From the NCBI RefSeq assembly GCF_030272615.1, contig NC_081410.1, positions 117,497,140-117,561,139 on the forward strand: a stretch of DNA of 64,000 bases, in the 5' to 3' direction. This document shows, in pieces, positions 49,094-60,215 of the stretch. The notes beneath the pieces are model-generated. The model was not told the origin of the DNA. It saw nothing but the letters and a program-made list of their open reading frames with translations, and searched no databases. A program made the position numbers and the translations under genes. Positions within the stretch are counted from its first letter, which is position 1. Each line of letters opens with the position of its first letter. Origin of the DNA: Cryptomeria japonica. Its lineage: Eukaryota; Streptophyta; Pinopsida; Cupressales; Cupressaceae.

Positions 49094-50030
49094 ATGAGTC
49101 CTCATAAATTTCCACCTTTAACTCCACATAATTATGCATCATGGAAAATTAAAGTATGGAGTAAATTAATGGAAAAGGGTCTCACGCATTACATAGATGG
49201 AACAATAGCAGCACCACCTGATCCTAAGGTTGATCCAAATGCTCAGTTAGAATGGCTCACAAAGAATTGCATGGCTCTTGGAACTTTGCGCAAGTATGTA
49301 TCAGATGACCTCATTTTTCACATTGAGAAGTGTACAACAATCAAGGAGGCTTGGGATATGTTTCAGAAATTGTATGGTCAAGTTGATGAAATTAGAGGTT
49401 GCAAAATTGACAATGAGCTCACCAACTTGGATCCCAAGAGTTTTGATACAATCCAAGATTATGTCACCAAAGCAAATGAGCTAAGAGCAAAGCTTAAGGA
49501 TTGTGGAATTGACAAAAAGGATGCTCAGTTGATATTCAACTTGTTGGACAAGCTTGCACCAGAATATGCAGCATTTGTGTCTAGCTTCCAAACTCATCGT
49601 TTGACAGTGGGGAGTTCCTATGTTATGCCTTCATTTGATGCTTTCACAAAAATGTTGATATTGGAACAATCTAAGTTGTTGAACATGGGGCTTCTCAAGT
49701 CTTCAAAGTCCAAGGCTTTGGTGGCTAATCAAGGGAATCAAGGAAGTCAAGGCAAAGATTCCAACAAGAAGAAGAAGCACTCTAAGTCTAAGCCACAATA
49801 GGAAAAAGGACAATCATCCTCTCCATCACAAGGCAATTTTTCATCCTCTTCCAAGAAGGGGACACCACCTAAGAAGGATAAACCAACTTGTGCATATTGC
49901 AAGAAGTATGGTCATGATAAGCATCGATGCCATGCAAAGAAAGTTGATGAATTAACTAATCTTCTTAAGAAAAACAACATCAACTTGCCATCCGCCTACA
50001 CCAAGAAGGATTCATCTCCTTCCTCTTCCT
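49094..50030 (+). pseudogene. Copia F gag (one premature stop)
   Basis: ATG at 49094 starts a typical Copia gag (F-P-P-L-T-P-H-N-Y-A-S-W-K-I, then W-D-M-F-Q-K-L-Y-G). A TAG at 49799-49801 interrupts it; the same frame continues and carries a perfect CCHC zinc knuckle (C-x2-C-x4-H-x4-C) at 49889-49930, which packages RNA. The stop fits CAG to TAG. Gag and pol are in one frame, as usual in Copia, so the boundary near 50030 is approximate. Confidence 0.9.
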
Positions 50031-53000
50031 CACATTCTAAGGGAAAAGGGCAAGCATTTGTGGCTACAATAGGTTCTTCACAGCAATGGATACTTGACTC
50101 GGGTGCCTCATATCACATGGGTTCTACAAAGGAGCAGTTTTCTTCATTGGAGCCATCTAAGGTACCTCACATTTACATAGGTGATGATACTCAAGTAGAG
50201 GTTGAAGGGAAAGGTTCAGTTGACATGGATGATGGAACATTTGAGAATGTTCTCTATGTTCCTAACTTGTCTACTAGCCTTCTGTCTATCTACCAAATCA
50301 CTCACTATGGGAATGGGAAAAAGGTTGAGTTTACACCAGATTCAGTTGTGGTAAAGGAACTTGATGATGATGTCTTGGTAGCAGTGGGACAAGTCAATGA
50401 CAACTCGAGGCTTTATTCATTCTCCCACTTTGTGCCAAGTTCACCTTCTAGGGCCTTGCTTACTCATTCAAATTCAGAAAGTAAGCTATGGCATGAGCGG
50501 TTTGGTCACCTCAACTACCGCTATCTTCAGTAGCTCAGCACTAAAGACATGGTCACAGGTCTACCTCAAATCAGTTTTTCAGAGGGTGTATGTTTAGGTT
50601 GTTCCATGGACAAGCATCCTGAAGAGAAGTTTGATAAAGGGAAAGCTTGGAGAGCTTTGAAAGTTCTTCAACTTGTTCATAGCGATGTAGTAGATCCATT
50701 TCCAGCACCTTCATTTAGCAAGGCCTGCTATGTCCTCACCTTCATTGATGACTACTCCCGCTTCACTTGGGTCTACTTTCTCATTCATAAGAGTGAAGTA
50801 TTTGACAGATTTCAGGACTTCAAGACTCGTGTGGAGAAGCAATCAGGGAAAGTGGTCAAGATTCTTCACACAGATAATGGAAGGGAATATGTGAACCAAA
50901 GACTTAGGATTTTTGTACATTTGAGGGGATTGATCTTCAGCATTCTATCGCATACACTCCACAGCAAAACGGGGTTGTAGAACGCAAGAATAGAACTCTC
51001 AAAGAAATGGCTAGCTGTATGATACATGCACATTCTCTTGATCCTGGCTTTTGAGTAGAGGCTATCAGTTGTGCCACACACATCCAGAATCGGGTTCCTC
51101 ACAAAGCTTTACAAGGTATTACTCCTTTTGAAGCTTGGGCTGGTAGGAAACCGATTGTGAGACATTTCAGAGTCTTTGGGTGTCCAGCATGGGCTCGCAT
51201 ACCTCCGCAGAAATGCAAGGCATTGGAACCTCAGAGTCGGCCTTGCATATTTATTGGATATCCTGAGGGTGTTAAGGCATACAGATTGATAGATCCTAAG
51301 ATAGATGAGGTGTTCATTGAGAGGAGTGTTCACTTTGAGGAAAGCTCTCCTAGCTTAGCCTCTCTACCTCCTCCACCTTCCTACATTGTGGATAGTGATG
51401 TTAGTGATTCAGATGATGAGACTCCTTCAACTCTGACTCGCAGGGTTACACCTCCACAGGGTCCACTTGTAGTTGAGGAGCCTCGTTCTCCACCTCCACC
51501 TAGACCTCGTTGGGCTCGACAGACACTTGAGTCCGCGGGTTCTCTTGTTGGGGATCCTTCAGATACACAGAGAACTCGATCACAGCATCAGGATCTACCA
51601 CATGCATTCATTGCTACCGCTTCCGATCCACAGACATTTAGGGAAGCATCAGGGGTTCTTGAGTGGGACCAAGCTATAGAGGAAGAGTATAGTTCCTTGA
51701 TGAGGAACAACACATGGGATCTAGTCCATCTCCCTAAGGAGAGAAAGATGGTTCGATGTAAGTGGATCTATCAGACCAAGTTTGTAGTGGATGGTAGTGT
51801 GGATAAGTATAAGGCTCGGCTTGTTGCGAAAGGTTTCTCTCAGGTTGTAGGTGTTGACTATACTGAGACCTTTGCACCCGTAGCCAAGATGAATTCCATT
51901 AGTTTGACTCTTGCTATTGTTGCAGCTCATGGTTGGGTTGTACATCAGATGGATGTGAAGAGTGCTTTTCTTCATGGTGATCTTGATGAGGAGATTTATA
52001 TGGAGCAGCCATAAGGTTTCATCCAGGATACTTCCTTAGTTTGCAGACTCAGGAAATCTCTCTATGGCCTTAAGCAGGCCCCCAGGGCTTGGTATGCCAA
52101 GATGGATTCCTTTCTCCTCTCCGCAGGATTCACCAGGTGTCATTCCGATCCGAATGTCTACATTTTACGACAGGATGACTCTCACTTGATACTTGTGCTC
52201 TATGTTGATGACTTGATCATTACAGGGAGTACCGCATCCATCATTAGCAGGGTCAAATCTGCTTTGCATGACAGATTTGCTATGACTGACTTGGGTCTTT
52301 TGCACTACTTTCTCGGGATAGAGATTTCACGGTCATCTTCCGGGATTACACTATCGCAGCCCAAGTACGCTCTTGATCTACTTGCACGCTTTCATATGGT
52401 TGATTGTAAGCTTTCCCAAACTCCCTTTCTTTTAGGAGTCAAGCTTGAGGCTCAGTGTTCTTCTCCACCAGTTGATTCCACTTTGTATCGTCAGCTTGTG
52501 GGTAGTCTCATCTACTTGACTCATACATGCCCTGATATTTCATTTGCAGTTGGCATGGTTTCCCACTTCATGCAGGAACCACATGAGCTTCATTGGAAAG
52601 CCGCCAAACACATCCTTCATTACATCCAGGGTACACATCACTATGGGATTCACTATGCAGCAGGCACAGGACTTCGCTTGGTTGGTTACACAGACTCCGA
52701 TTGGGCTGGCGATCTTGATGATTGTAAGTCTACTTCTAGTTATATTTTTCACCTTGGTTCGGACCCCATTTGTTGGCAGAGCAAGAAGCAACATGCTATT
52801 GCTTTCTCTTCGACTGAGGCTGAGTATCGAGGCGCTGTTAACGCAGCGACTGAGACCATTTGGCTCTAGCAGATTCTCTCAGAGTTTGGATTCACCACTC
52901 CACGGCCGACAATTCTACATTGCGACAATCAGAGTGCTATTGCAATCTTGAAGAACCCGATCCAGCACCAGTGGACCAAACACATCGAGATTCATATGCA

Positions 53001-53163
53001 CTATATCTGAGAGCTCATTCAGGAGCAGGTCATTGATTTGCAGTATTGTCCTACAACAGAGCAGGTTGCTGACATATTCGCCAAACCTTTCAACGAGAGT
53101 AAGTTCCAGCAGTTGCAAGCTCTCTTGGGGGTGCAGGATGTGTCATTAGGGGGGGTCAGCTGA
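50031..53163 (+). pseudogene. Copia F pol (protease, integrase, reverse transcriptase, RNase H)
   Basis: Protease D-S-G-A near 50098; integrase zinc region W-H-E-R-F-G-H-L and C-x2-C near 50490-50610; integrase Asp residues in H-S-D-V-V, D-D-Y-S-R and H-T-D-N-G-R-E; Q-Q-N-G-V-V-E-R-K near 50965; reverse transcriptase from about 51740 with Y-V-D-D near 52203; RNase H with D-S-D-W-A-G near 52693; final stop at 53161-53163. Damage: TAG 50531, a single T lost near 50913, TGA near 51053, TAA 52012, TAG 52867, TGA near 53008. All five stops fit C-to-T or G-to-A change from CAG, TGG, CAA, CAG/CGG and CGA. Confidence 0.92.
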
Positions 53164-53423
53164 CTTCTCCTTCCTCTCTTATGGGGGGGACTTTTTTCTC
53201 TTTGAGGTTTTGTCCTTCTTCTTTGAGAGTCTTTTGTACATTCATCTCTCTTTTGGGGGGGAGTTTTTTCCCACTGGGTTTTCTCCCTTTCTCCGTTTGT
53301 GAGAGATTGCATTGCATAGTTTTGCTTGCATTTTCATATTGTACATGGGTACCTATCATGGCCTAGTAGCCGGGACCCATCTTGCATTGTTGACTTGAGT
53401 CTTCATTCCCCTAAGTTGCACTT

Positions 53424-53432
53424 AAGGGGGGG
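53424..53432 (+). promoter_or_regulatory. Polypurine tract of Copia F
   Basis: AAGGGGGGG sits directly before the 3' LTR start TGTTGG. Confidence 0.9.
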
Positions 53433-53884
53433 TGTTGGTGTAAATAAATATTCATTTTGGATATTATTACACTTTACTTAAGTTAACTTAGGATAATGCA
53501 TCTCTTCTTAGTTTGGATTTGAGACACTTAGGGAAGTGTGCACATAGGGATAGAGCTTGTAGGAGAAATTCCACCTTTTGTGGTCTTATTTTGCTGTTAC
53601 ACTCCACATTCGGTGGGTCATCCACCTCTTGTGGAATATTATATTATTTCTCCTACCTACCCCTAGTATTTCTTACCTGCCCTTGTTTCTCATTGAGCCA
53701 CATGTCATAATTGTGTGCTCATACATCCATATGGCCTTGCCTATATAAGAAGACCTATATTCATTGTATTGGTTAATCCAGTTGATCATTTGCATATTGA
53801 TGAGAATACAGTTTTGTTCTTGTCATTCTATTGTCTCTCCTTTTATGCTTTTCATTGTGCCCTTGATCTTGGCAAAATCCTACA
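53433..53884 (+). repeat. 3' LTR of Copia F
   Basis: 452-bp partner of 47148-47599, same ends, followed by the ctttt target duplication. Confidence 0.95.
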
Positions 53885-55184
53885 CTTTTCTCTCAAATGT
53901 GAACCCTCCACATGAGAAAGGCAAGGAAGGAAATATGCTCTTCTTTTGCTAACCATAGAAGTGCCTATCTGTGCTCTCCAATTGCCGTACATACTCTAAT
54001 GCAAATACCCTCTCTGTCACATGTATTGGAAGTCTATATGGTTTTACTGCCGATCCGTAAAACCTTAGCACAATGAATTCTTCCATGAAGAACCAGTCAG
54101 CCAATTCTATTTGACTTTTGAGTTAAATGCAATCTCTACAAGACACAGGTAACCTAGGCATTGGAGTGCTTGTAATTTCATTATACATTGGTGCCAACAA
54201 GAAGTCTACAAAATAGTTGTAGTTCTTTTTGTTATCATGCATCCTTATCTTTGGGGTCCAATCATATATTGGACACTCTGTTCTCTTCCCAGTCTTCTCA
54301 TCAATCTTATAGCTCACGATTTGAAGCTTGTTGGTCTCAAATATTGCATGATACTTGGATAGAAGGAGATAGCACAAGTAGGATGAGAACCTAAATGTCT
54401 TACAGGAACCTTTTTTGATCATTAGTAATTGTTTTTGCATGGATTTTACAATGTGCTCAATAAAATTATATCTTACTGGCTGACCTGCACAGTGGATATT
54501 ATAAATCATTTCAAGAAGGCTTGCACCCACTTCCCTATCATTTTCCAATCCCAGGCAAAATGACAGCAAGGAAATAGTATACCCAACCCATGGAACAAAA
54601 ATTTTAGAATCATAAGGAGGCTTATGATTCTGATCCAACAAAATACCAGTACCAATCTTTATTAAAGCTTTGATAAATGAATCTCTGCGACTTGGATCGA
54701 GACTCTCATAATTCCCTGCCAGCTTTTCAAGGTCAATTTGGACTTTTGAATTTTGGGCTTCAAATCCTAGGTTCAACAAACGAGCGAATTCTCCCTCGTT
54801 TATGGATATAATTTCCTCTTTTGTATTTTTATTGACAATTGCTTTTTTATCTCCATCATAATTTTCGGTGCAGACCATGACAAAATTAGGGCAAGGGAAT
54901 ACTTCAAGTAACACCATTCTTCCCAATCCAACATCCCACGATGCGATTTTATTTGTTTTTTGTTATAACATTGGGTTGAAAACAGTAAATTTTGCCCTGG
55001 ATGCATCTGTCGCCTTACTAGACAATGTATATCTAATATCTATGATACGCTTTTCACCATGGATAGCATGGTCATAAATATCATGGTATTCATCAGTGAA
55101 ACCTGGTGTTTTAACCAGTTCGGTTAGGTACATTTTGTTTTTCACTTGGCTTCTTGTTGAACTGCTGCTTCTCGTTTTCCCCAT

Positions 55185-57313
55185 CACTATTATTGTTAAT
55201 AATTCAAAATAATGCTAGATAAAAACCTGAAAATGCTAACCCTCAAATTGGACCACGGGATTACCAAAAGCAAAAAAGGCGAGATGTAGGTGTTCTAGAT
55301 TTTACCCAGAAATTGGAATTTCTATTTCACTAGATTGGCACAGATAGTCTCTGTTGCAACTTGCATTCCTCAATCTAGTAGTTGTTTCTGAATCTCCCTC
55401 GATTTACGAGTCTCTTATTTTGAAAACTCTAAAAAGTAGAAAAGTAAAACCTAAAGGGCAAAATATCAAGAATCATGTTGTAATTTTATTAATTACTATT
55501 AATAACTATTCGATGCCAAAAGAAAAAACATTCATTACTTCAGTATAAATTCCAAGGACATTAAGAATCATGTTGTAATTTTATTAATTATTATTAATAA
55601 CTATTCGATGCTGAAGGACAAAACATTCACTACTTCAGTATAAATTCCGAGGACATTAAATATAATACGTTCAATTCCGGATGAAGTTCTCCCAAATGTG
55701 TTCACTTCCCATATTCGGGCTGAAATCCACCCTAAGTCGTTGATCTTTGCTCATCCAACGGACGAGGGACCAAGGTACCTGTTGTGACTTTACGGGTCTG
55801 TTTTTAAAGTCTGTTTAATAGTTTTAAACTTCCATCCGAAAAAGTGCTTTATAGACTTACTTATATTTAATTAAATTTAAAACGTTTCAATTCTAGGCGA
55901 AGTTCTCCCAAATGTGTTCACTTCCCACATTCGGGCCAAATTCCACCCTAAGCCATTGATCTTTGCTCATCCAACGGACGATGGTACATGTTGTCAGTTG
56001 TCGTGGGTCCCATGACTTCTGCCAGTTTTCAGTCACATCACCATACTCGTGTCACTTTTCCGGGCAAAGTTCTCAGAAATCTGTTCACTTCCCACATTCG
56101 CCCTGAAATCCACCGTAAGTCGTTGATCTTTGTTCATCCGACCGTCGATGGTACCTGTTTTAAGGTGTAGTGGGTCCCACGACTTTTTCCATTTATATGG
56201 TACGTCACCATACTCGTCACTTTTCGGGTTTGATTTTTAGTCTATTTAATCATTTTAAACCTTCGCCCGAAAAAAAACTTTATAGACTTAATTATATTTA
56301 ATTAAATTTAAAATGTCCAATTCCAGGCGAAGTTCTTAGAAAGGTGTTCACTTCCCACATTCGGAACGAAATCCACCCTAGCCGTTGATCTTTGTTCATC
56401 CAACGGTCGATGGTATCTATTTTAAGATGAAGTGGGTCCCACGACTTCTGCCATTTTTCTAGCACGTCACCATACTCATGTTACTTTTCGAGTCTGTTTT
56501 TAAAGTCTATTTAATCATTTTAAAATTTCGCCCGAAAAAGAGATCTATAGTCTATAGACTATAGACTTAATTCTATTTAATTAAATTTAAAATGTTCAAT
56601 TTCGGGCAATAGTTTGAGATAACTATTAAATACAATGTTAATATTTTTTGTAATTAAAGATATGCAATAGTTTGAGATAACTATTAAATATAATGTTAAT
56701 ATTATTTGTAAAAATTTGAAATTCAAAAATAGTATAAAACATGAAACTTAGTTTCTAGAATAAAACAAATAACTACATAAAAATATAAATTTTGATATGC
56801 AATTTGAAAGGTAAAAGTCTAATATTAAAAAGAAAACATTCAATATTAAATCTAAAATATTAATTTAAAGTTTAACAAAATTCTTTGAAAATATGTTTAC
56901 GATATATAATTTTTAAAAATAGTTTAAAAATATATATAAAAGTTCAACATAAATTTAGTCTATTAATTTTTAAAAATGTGCAACTGCAGTCCTCAACCTG
57001 TTAAGGCAAGCAAATTTGGAAAGTACAAATGCCAAGGTGACGATTAATTGTTGCACAAGGAGTTGTCTGTGTCATGCCGCACGAAAGGAGGAAGGGGAGT
57101 ATGGCAGGAAATCTTTTTCCTGATCTCATGGCATTAATGTCTTATCGTGCATATTCATTACCCGGCCTATAAGACGAAGACAGATTTTTTTACCTTTTGA
57201 TCTGTGTACCACTTTTTGCTTTGAAGCAGCTGCAGAAAAAATATGTAGTTCGTACAATCGTACCTTCTGTAAGACATTTTTTGTAGGAAGTGATTTTTAA
57301 ATTGTAGGTGACA
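55185..57313. repeat. Divergent spacer of the giant hAT with several tandem repeats
   Basis: This lies between the starts of ORF2 (leftward) and ORF3 (rightward), so it should hold both promoters. A 95-bp unit occurs twice (from 55468 and 55563). A unit of about 215-265 bp, marked by GAAGTTCT followed by TGTTCACTTCCCACATTCGG and GTTGATCTTTG-TCATCC, occurs four times, starting near 55683, 55899, 56063 and 56329 (one copy shortened). A 58-bp unit occurs twice, from 56606 and 56664. A TATA-like CCTATAAGACG near 57167 could serve ORF3. Confidence 0.8.
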
Positions 57314-58087
57314 ATGGAAGCCGATTTCACACTTCGAACAGACAAGAAGTTGGTGCCCTTTTTGGGCAAAGTATCTAATGAACGAATGCAAGGATTGTTC
57401 GGGTTTAAGGAGAAGTTGTGGGCGGTAGATCGACTGATGCTTGCAGAGGAGGTGGCACATATCAATCACCGGTATCGAACTAACATGGAGGTTTACTCTT
57501 TGATTATGGCGTGGGCCTGTGAATTCGAACCAAAGGTGGAAAAGGTAAAACTCACATTGGTCAAATTGATTGATGGGGAGTTTTTGATTAACCTGGATTC
57601 AATCTTGGAGTGGGTGGTGCCGGGAGTTGGCATTCGAATTAAGGAAGGGGACAACCAGGAGCAATTACTTCCTTTTATTCGTGGCCCAGAGGATGAAATC
57701 AAATACCAGTGCCGTGAACGAGCCTGAGTGGGGTGGGAAGCGATGAAACTCTTTGTTAAATTAACGAGGGTGGATGAAGTCCTTAATGCTTTGCATGTGG
57801 TGGCAAAGATGGAGGTTGGTAGGGCATTGAGAGATAGGGCTGAAGAAGGAAGGGCCATACAGCTACTGGCAAGCTTGGAGGGCGACCCCGACTTCAGGTT
57901 CCTAAACTGCATTCAAAAAATGAAAGCTGAAGCGGCAAAAGGGAAAGCCAAAGCATCAACCTCCGAGGAGGGAAGGGACTGGGAGGAGGCAACCCAGGGG
58001 ATAGCGAGATTGAGTGAGCGGCCTATCGGCAATGAACTAGTTTTTTTGTCTGCTTGCTATAAGCTATGGGTAAATTTTGTATCTTGA
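57314..58087 (+). pseudogene. ORF3 of the giant hAT (257 codons, one premature TGA)
   Basis: ATG at 57314, preceded by a splice-acceptor-like TTGTAG at about 57302-57307, opens one frame to a stop at 58087, broken only by TGA at codon 138 (57725-57727; fits CGA to TGA). The product is helical and rich in charged residues, with a Lys/Ala/Glu stretch near residues 195-220. No family is recognised. GC content and codon use are higher than in the neighbouring AT-rich DNA, which suggests a real gene, either native to the transposon or captured. Tail-to-tail with ORF4. Confidence 0.6.
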
Positions 58088-58677
58088 AACTTTTCAATTA
58101 ATTGAATGAAAAAACCTTTACCGATAAACTTTTGTATCTTGCAACTTTTGAAATTTTGTATTTTGAATGACTATATAGTATATATTTATAAAATTATAAT
58201 CAACCATAATCAATGTACAAATAATTAATGGAACAAATTGAATTTTTTTTTTAATAGCATTACATAAAAAAGATCACGGTATTAAATTTATTTCCATTGT
58301 TTAACAAATAATTGAAATAACGTAGCTCATATACAAAAAGCATTTGAAAGAAATTAATTAATAAAAATGAAATAGAATTATAGAAAGCATTTTTATATCC
58401 ATAAGACTATAAGAGGCAAAGTGAAACAAACTGAAATTGGAAAATTATCATTAACATTTATGCTTTTGAAATTTACAATTTTTTCGTCTGAGACTTGAGT
58501 CCCCCAAAAACTTAAAAGCCAAAATGAGTGATCCACTGGCAGCATGTTAGGGTTCAAGGACATAGGAAAAAAAAAACTATAGGGGGGCGGGGCTAGGGCA
58601 TAGGTAGTGGAATTGTTTACAATTTTGCCCTAAGAATCTGGCCCTCCTTCCATGTAGAATTCTTCAGACAACATAAG
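58088..58677. other. Convergent spacer between ORF3 and ORF4
   Basis: AT-rich, with an A-run and G-run at 58568-58595. No gene seen; probably holds the 3' ends of both small genes. Confidence 0.5.
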
Positions 58678-59205
58678 CTAAGAGAATTTTGCAATCCACA
58701 TGTAGTTTGGAAAGTCGTCCAGGAGGACCCATTTCTGGAGAAAGTCCCTGTCAATCCGCGCCCATTTTTTGTGACGCGTCAGCTGCTCTGCATTCAGGTT
58801 TAGGACAAATAGTTGCCTGGCCACTGGCAGTGTTTGGTCAAGGAGGAGAAGCTTGGATAAATCACTCGCCCAAGGGATCCCCACCCCTACTTCTGCAAGA
58901 ACGACAAGAGTAATATAATCTCCGAGGAAGTCTTCCTTAAAAACCTTCCTCAACAGCATCAGCATATCCACCTTGTCTCCTCCCAGGTCCAGAAGAGACG
59001 CTAAGAAGCAGGATGTAAGGTCCGTGTTAACACGGTACCTATTTTCATGTCGCAGAAATTCTCTATCCAACACCATCCGCACAGCCTCATTGGTGAACGA
59101 CCCAACCTCCTTGCAGACTGATTGGAGGGTTGGGTCTCTAACGGAGCCTAGAAAGGCCCTCTAGTCCTTTGCATAAATGTTTCTCAAGCGGATGGGAGTG
59201 TCCAT
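58678..59205 (-). pseudogene. ORF4 of the giant hAT (175 codons, one premature TAG)
   Basis: Minus-strand ATG at 59205-59203 (M-D-T-P-I-R-L-R) and stop at 58680-58678. A TAG at codon 15 (59163-59161; fits CAG to TAG) is the only break; the 134-residue run after it is fully open. The product is Leu-rich and probably helical (L-L-R-K-V-F-K-E-D-F, V-L-L-D-D-F). I recognise no family. Its promoter would lie toward the right end of the transposon, mirroring the transposase at the left end. Confidence 0.55.
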
Positions 59206-60180
59206 CTTGAGAAAACAGATTAACAAATTAAACAACCTGAGCAGTGAGCCTATAAACCTAAAATACCATGAGCAAAGGCTAATTGAAGATGAAAGAAGCA
59301 GAGATCGTATATAAATTGTTGAAGCTCTTGATTGTAATAATTACTTCTTTAACAGTATTAATTGCTATAAGTTTTTTTAAATCTTTCGTATCTCTGCAAA
59401 TCTTTCCCATAAATGCACTATTGTGCGAAAATGGAAATAGCTATGAACTAGTACCAAATTGACAAGTATCACATTGGAAGTCGTGGGGACAGAGTGGATT
59501 GCCGTAAGTGAATAGATATATATTAAATGAACAAAATTATCGATCGTGATTCGTGACATTTGATACGTGTCTATTGAATCCAATTCCATTCTGGGCACTT
59601 TCTAGTGAGCTATGTTCTCTTCAAAAAGTTGGGCCGAAATAAAACTTCAACCATTGATCTACAATCATCGAACGGTTTAAAATCATTGATAGATTTTAGG
59701 TATGTGTCACCCTTTACGTGTCAAAGAGGCCGCTCGTATTGATACATCGTGCAGAGTCCGAACTCAATGTATTATGTGATGTGATGTACTGATGTGATGT
59801 GATGTGCCTTGTCTATTAATGGCAATTGGCAATGAATTCATGAAATTGCCAATGAATTATATATTGTACCATAAATAACAAAATATTCGCCAAAACAAAT
59901 TGAATAATTTTCAAGCGGTGGATAAAAATCGCCAATACATTTAAATAAGTTTTCCTTCGGAGTAAAATTTTTCACTCATGCAATTATATATTTTTTCCTT
60001 TTAACAATAATTATTCGCCTTCCACAATAAATATTTTCCCCATAGAACAAGGTATTATTCGCCAGAAATTTATGGCATTTTTCGTACCCTAGAAAAAAAA
60101 TCGCCAATACAAAATAATTTTTTCTTCATTTAAAAAAAAATTTCGCAATCGATATGAAAATTCCCCCCCGAAAATAATGT
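59206..60180. other. Right subterminal region of the giant hAT
   Basis: Non-coding AT-rich DNA between ORF4 and the right end. It contains a short GATGTGATGT direct repeat near 59774-59803 and, after 59880, repeated TTCGCC/ATCGCC motifs listed separately. Confidence 0.5.
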
Positions 60181-60190
60181 CTGATTCGCC
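59886..60190. repeat. Right subterminal TTCGCC motif array
   Basis: TTCGCC or ATCGCC occurs at 59886, 59929, 60014, 60058, 60100 and 60185, about six copies in 300 AT-rich bases. The same motif fills the left end. This ties the two ends to one element and suggests a binding-site array. Confidence 0.75.
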
Positions 60191-60215
60191 AAGATTTTAC
60201 ACAGTTGCCCGAGGG

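Larger units (their letters stand above)
47148..53884 (+). mobile_element. Young Ty1/Copia retrotransposon F (6.7 kb), nested in hAT ORF2
   Basis: 452-bp LTRs at 47148-47599 and 53433-53884 differ at six positions (1.3%). ctttt at 47143-47147 and 53885-53889 is a perfect 5-bp target duplication. The primer site TGGTATCAGAGCC follows the first LTR directly, and a G-run purine tract precedes the second. Gag-pol is complete in order, with six premature stops and one 1-base deletion, so this copy cannot make its own proteins. It cuts ORF2 of the giant hAT at about residue 432, and is the youngest layer of the nest. Confidence 0.95.
44354..55184 (-). pseudogene. ORF2 of the giant hAT: 1,362-codon protein with G-patch-like motif and coiled coil, cut by Copia F
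   Basis: Minus-strand ATG at 55184-55182; natural stop at 44356-44354. Removing Copia F and one target copy leaves 1,362 codons in one frame with no frameshift. Premature stops are at codons 74, 354, 412, 492, 701 and 1117, all TAA or TAG. Visible parts: a basic start; an ordered domain at about residues 90-430 (W-V-G-Y-T-I-S-L-L-S-F-C-L-G-L is typical) that I do not recognise; a G-patch-like segment at about 649-676 (G-A-N-L-V-E-K-M-G-F, then G-x-G-I-W-Y-P); a Ser/Thr/Gly-rich stretch with K-R-P-L at about 780-850; a Glu/Lys coiled coil at about 986-1150; and a C-terminal helical domain. G-patches usually contact RNA or helicases. The role is unknown; a partner of the transposase is one guess. 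Confidence 0.8.

Noticed and set aside
44354-55184. A variant genetic code reading TAA/TAG as Gln in ORF2
   Set aside because: The six internal stops are all TAA/TAG, which would fit such a code, but other genes in the window also carry TGA stops and frameshifts, and methylation decay explains all of them.
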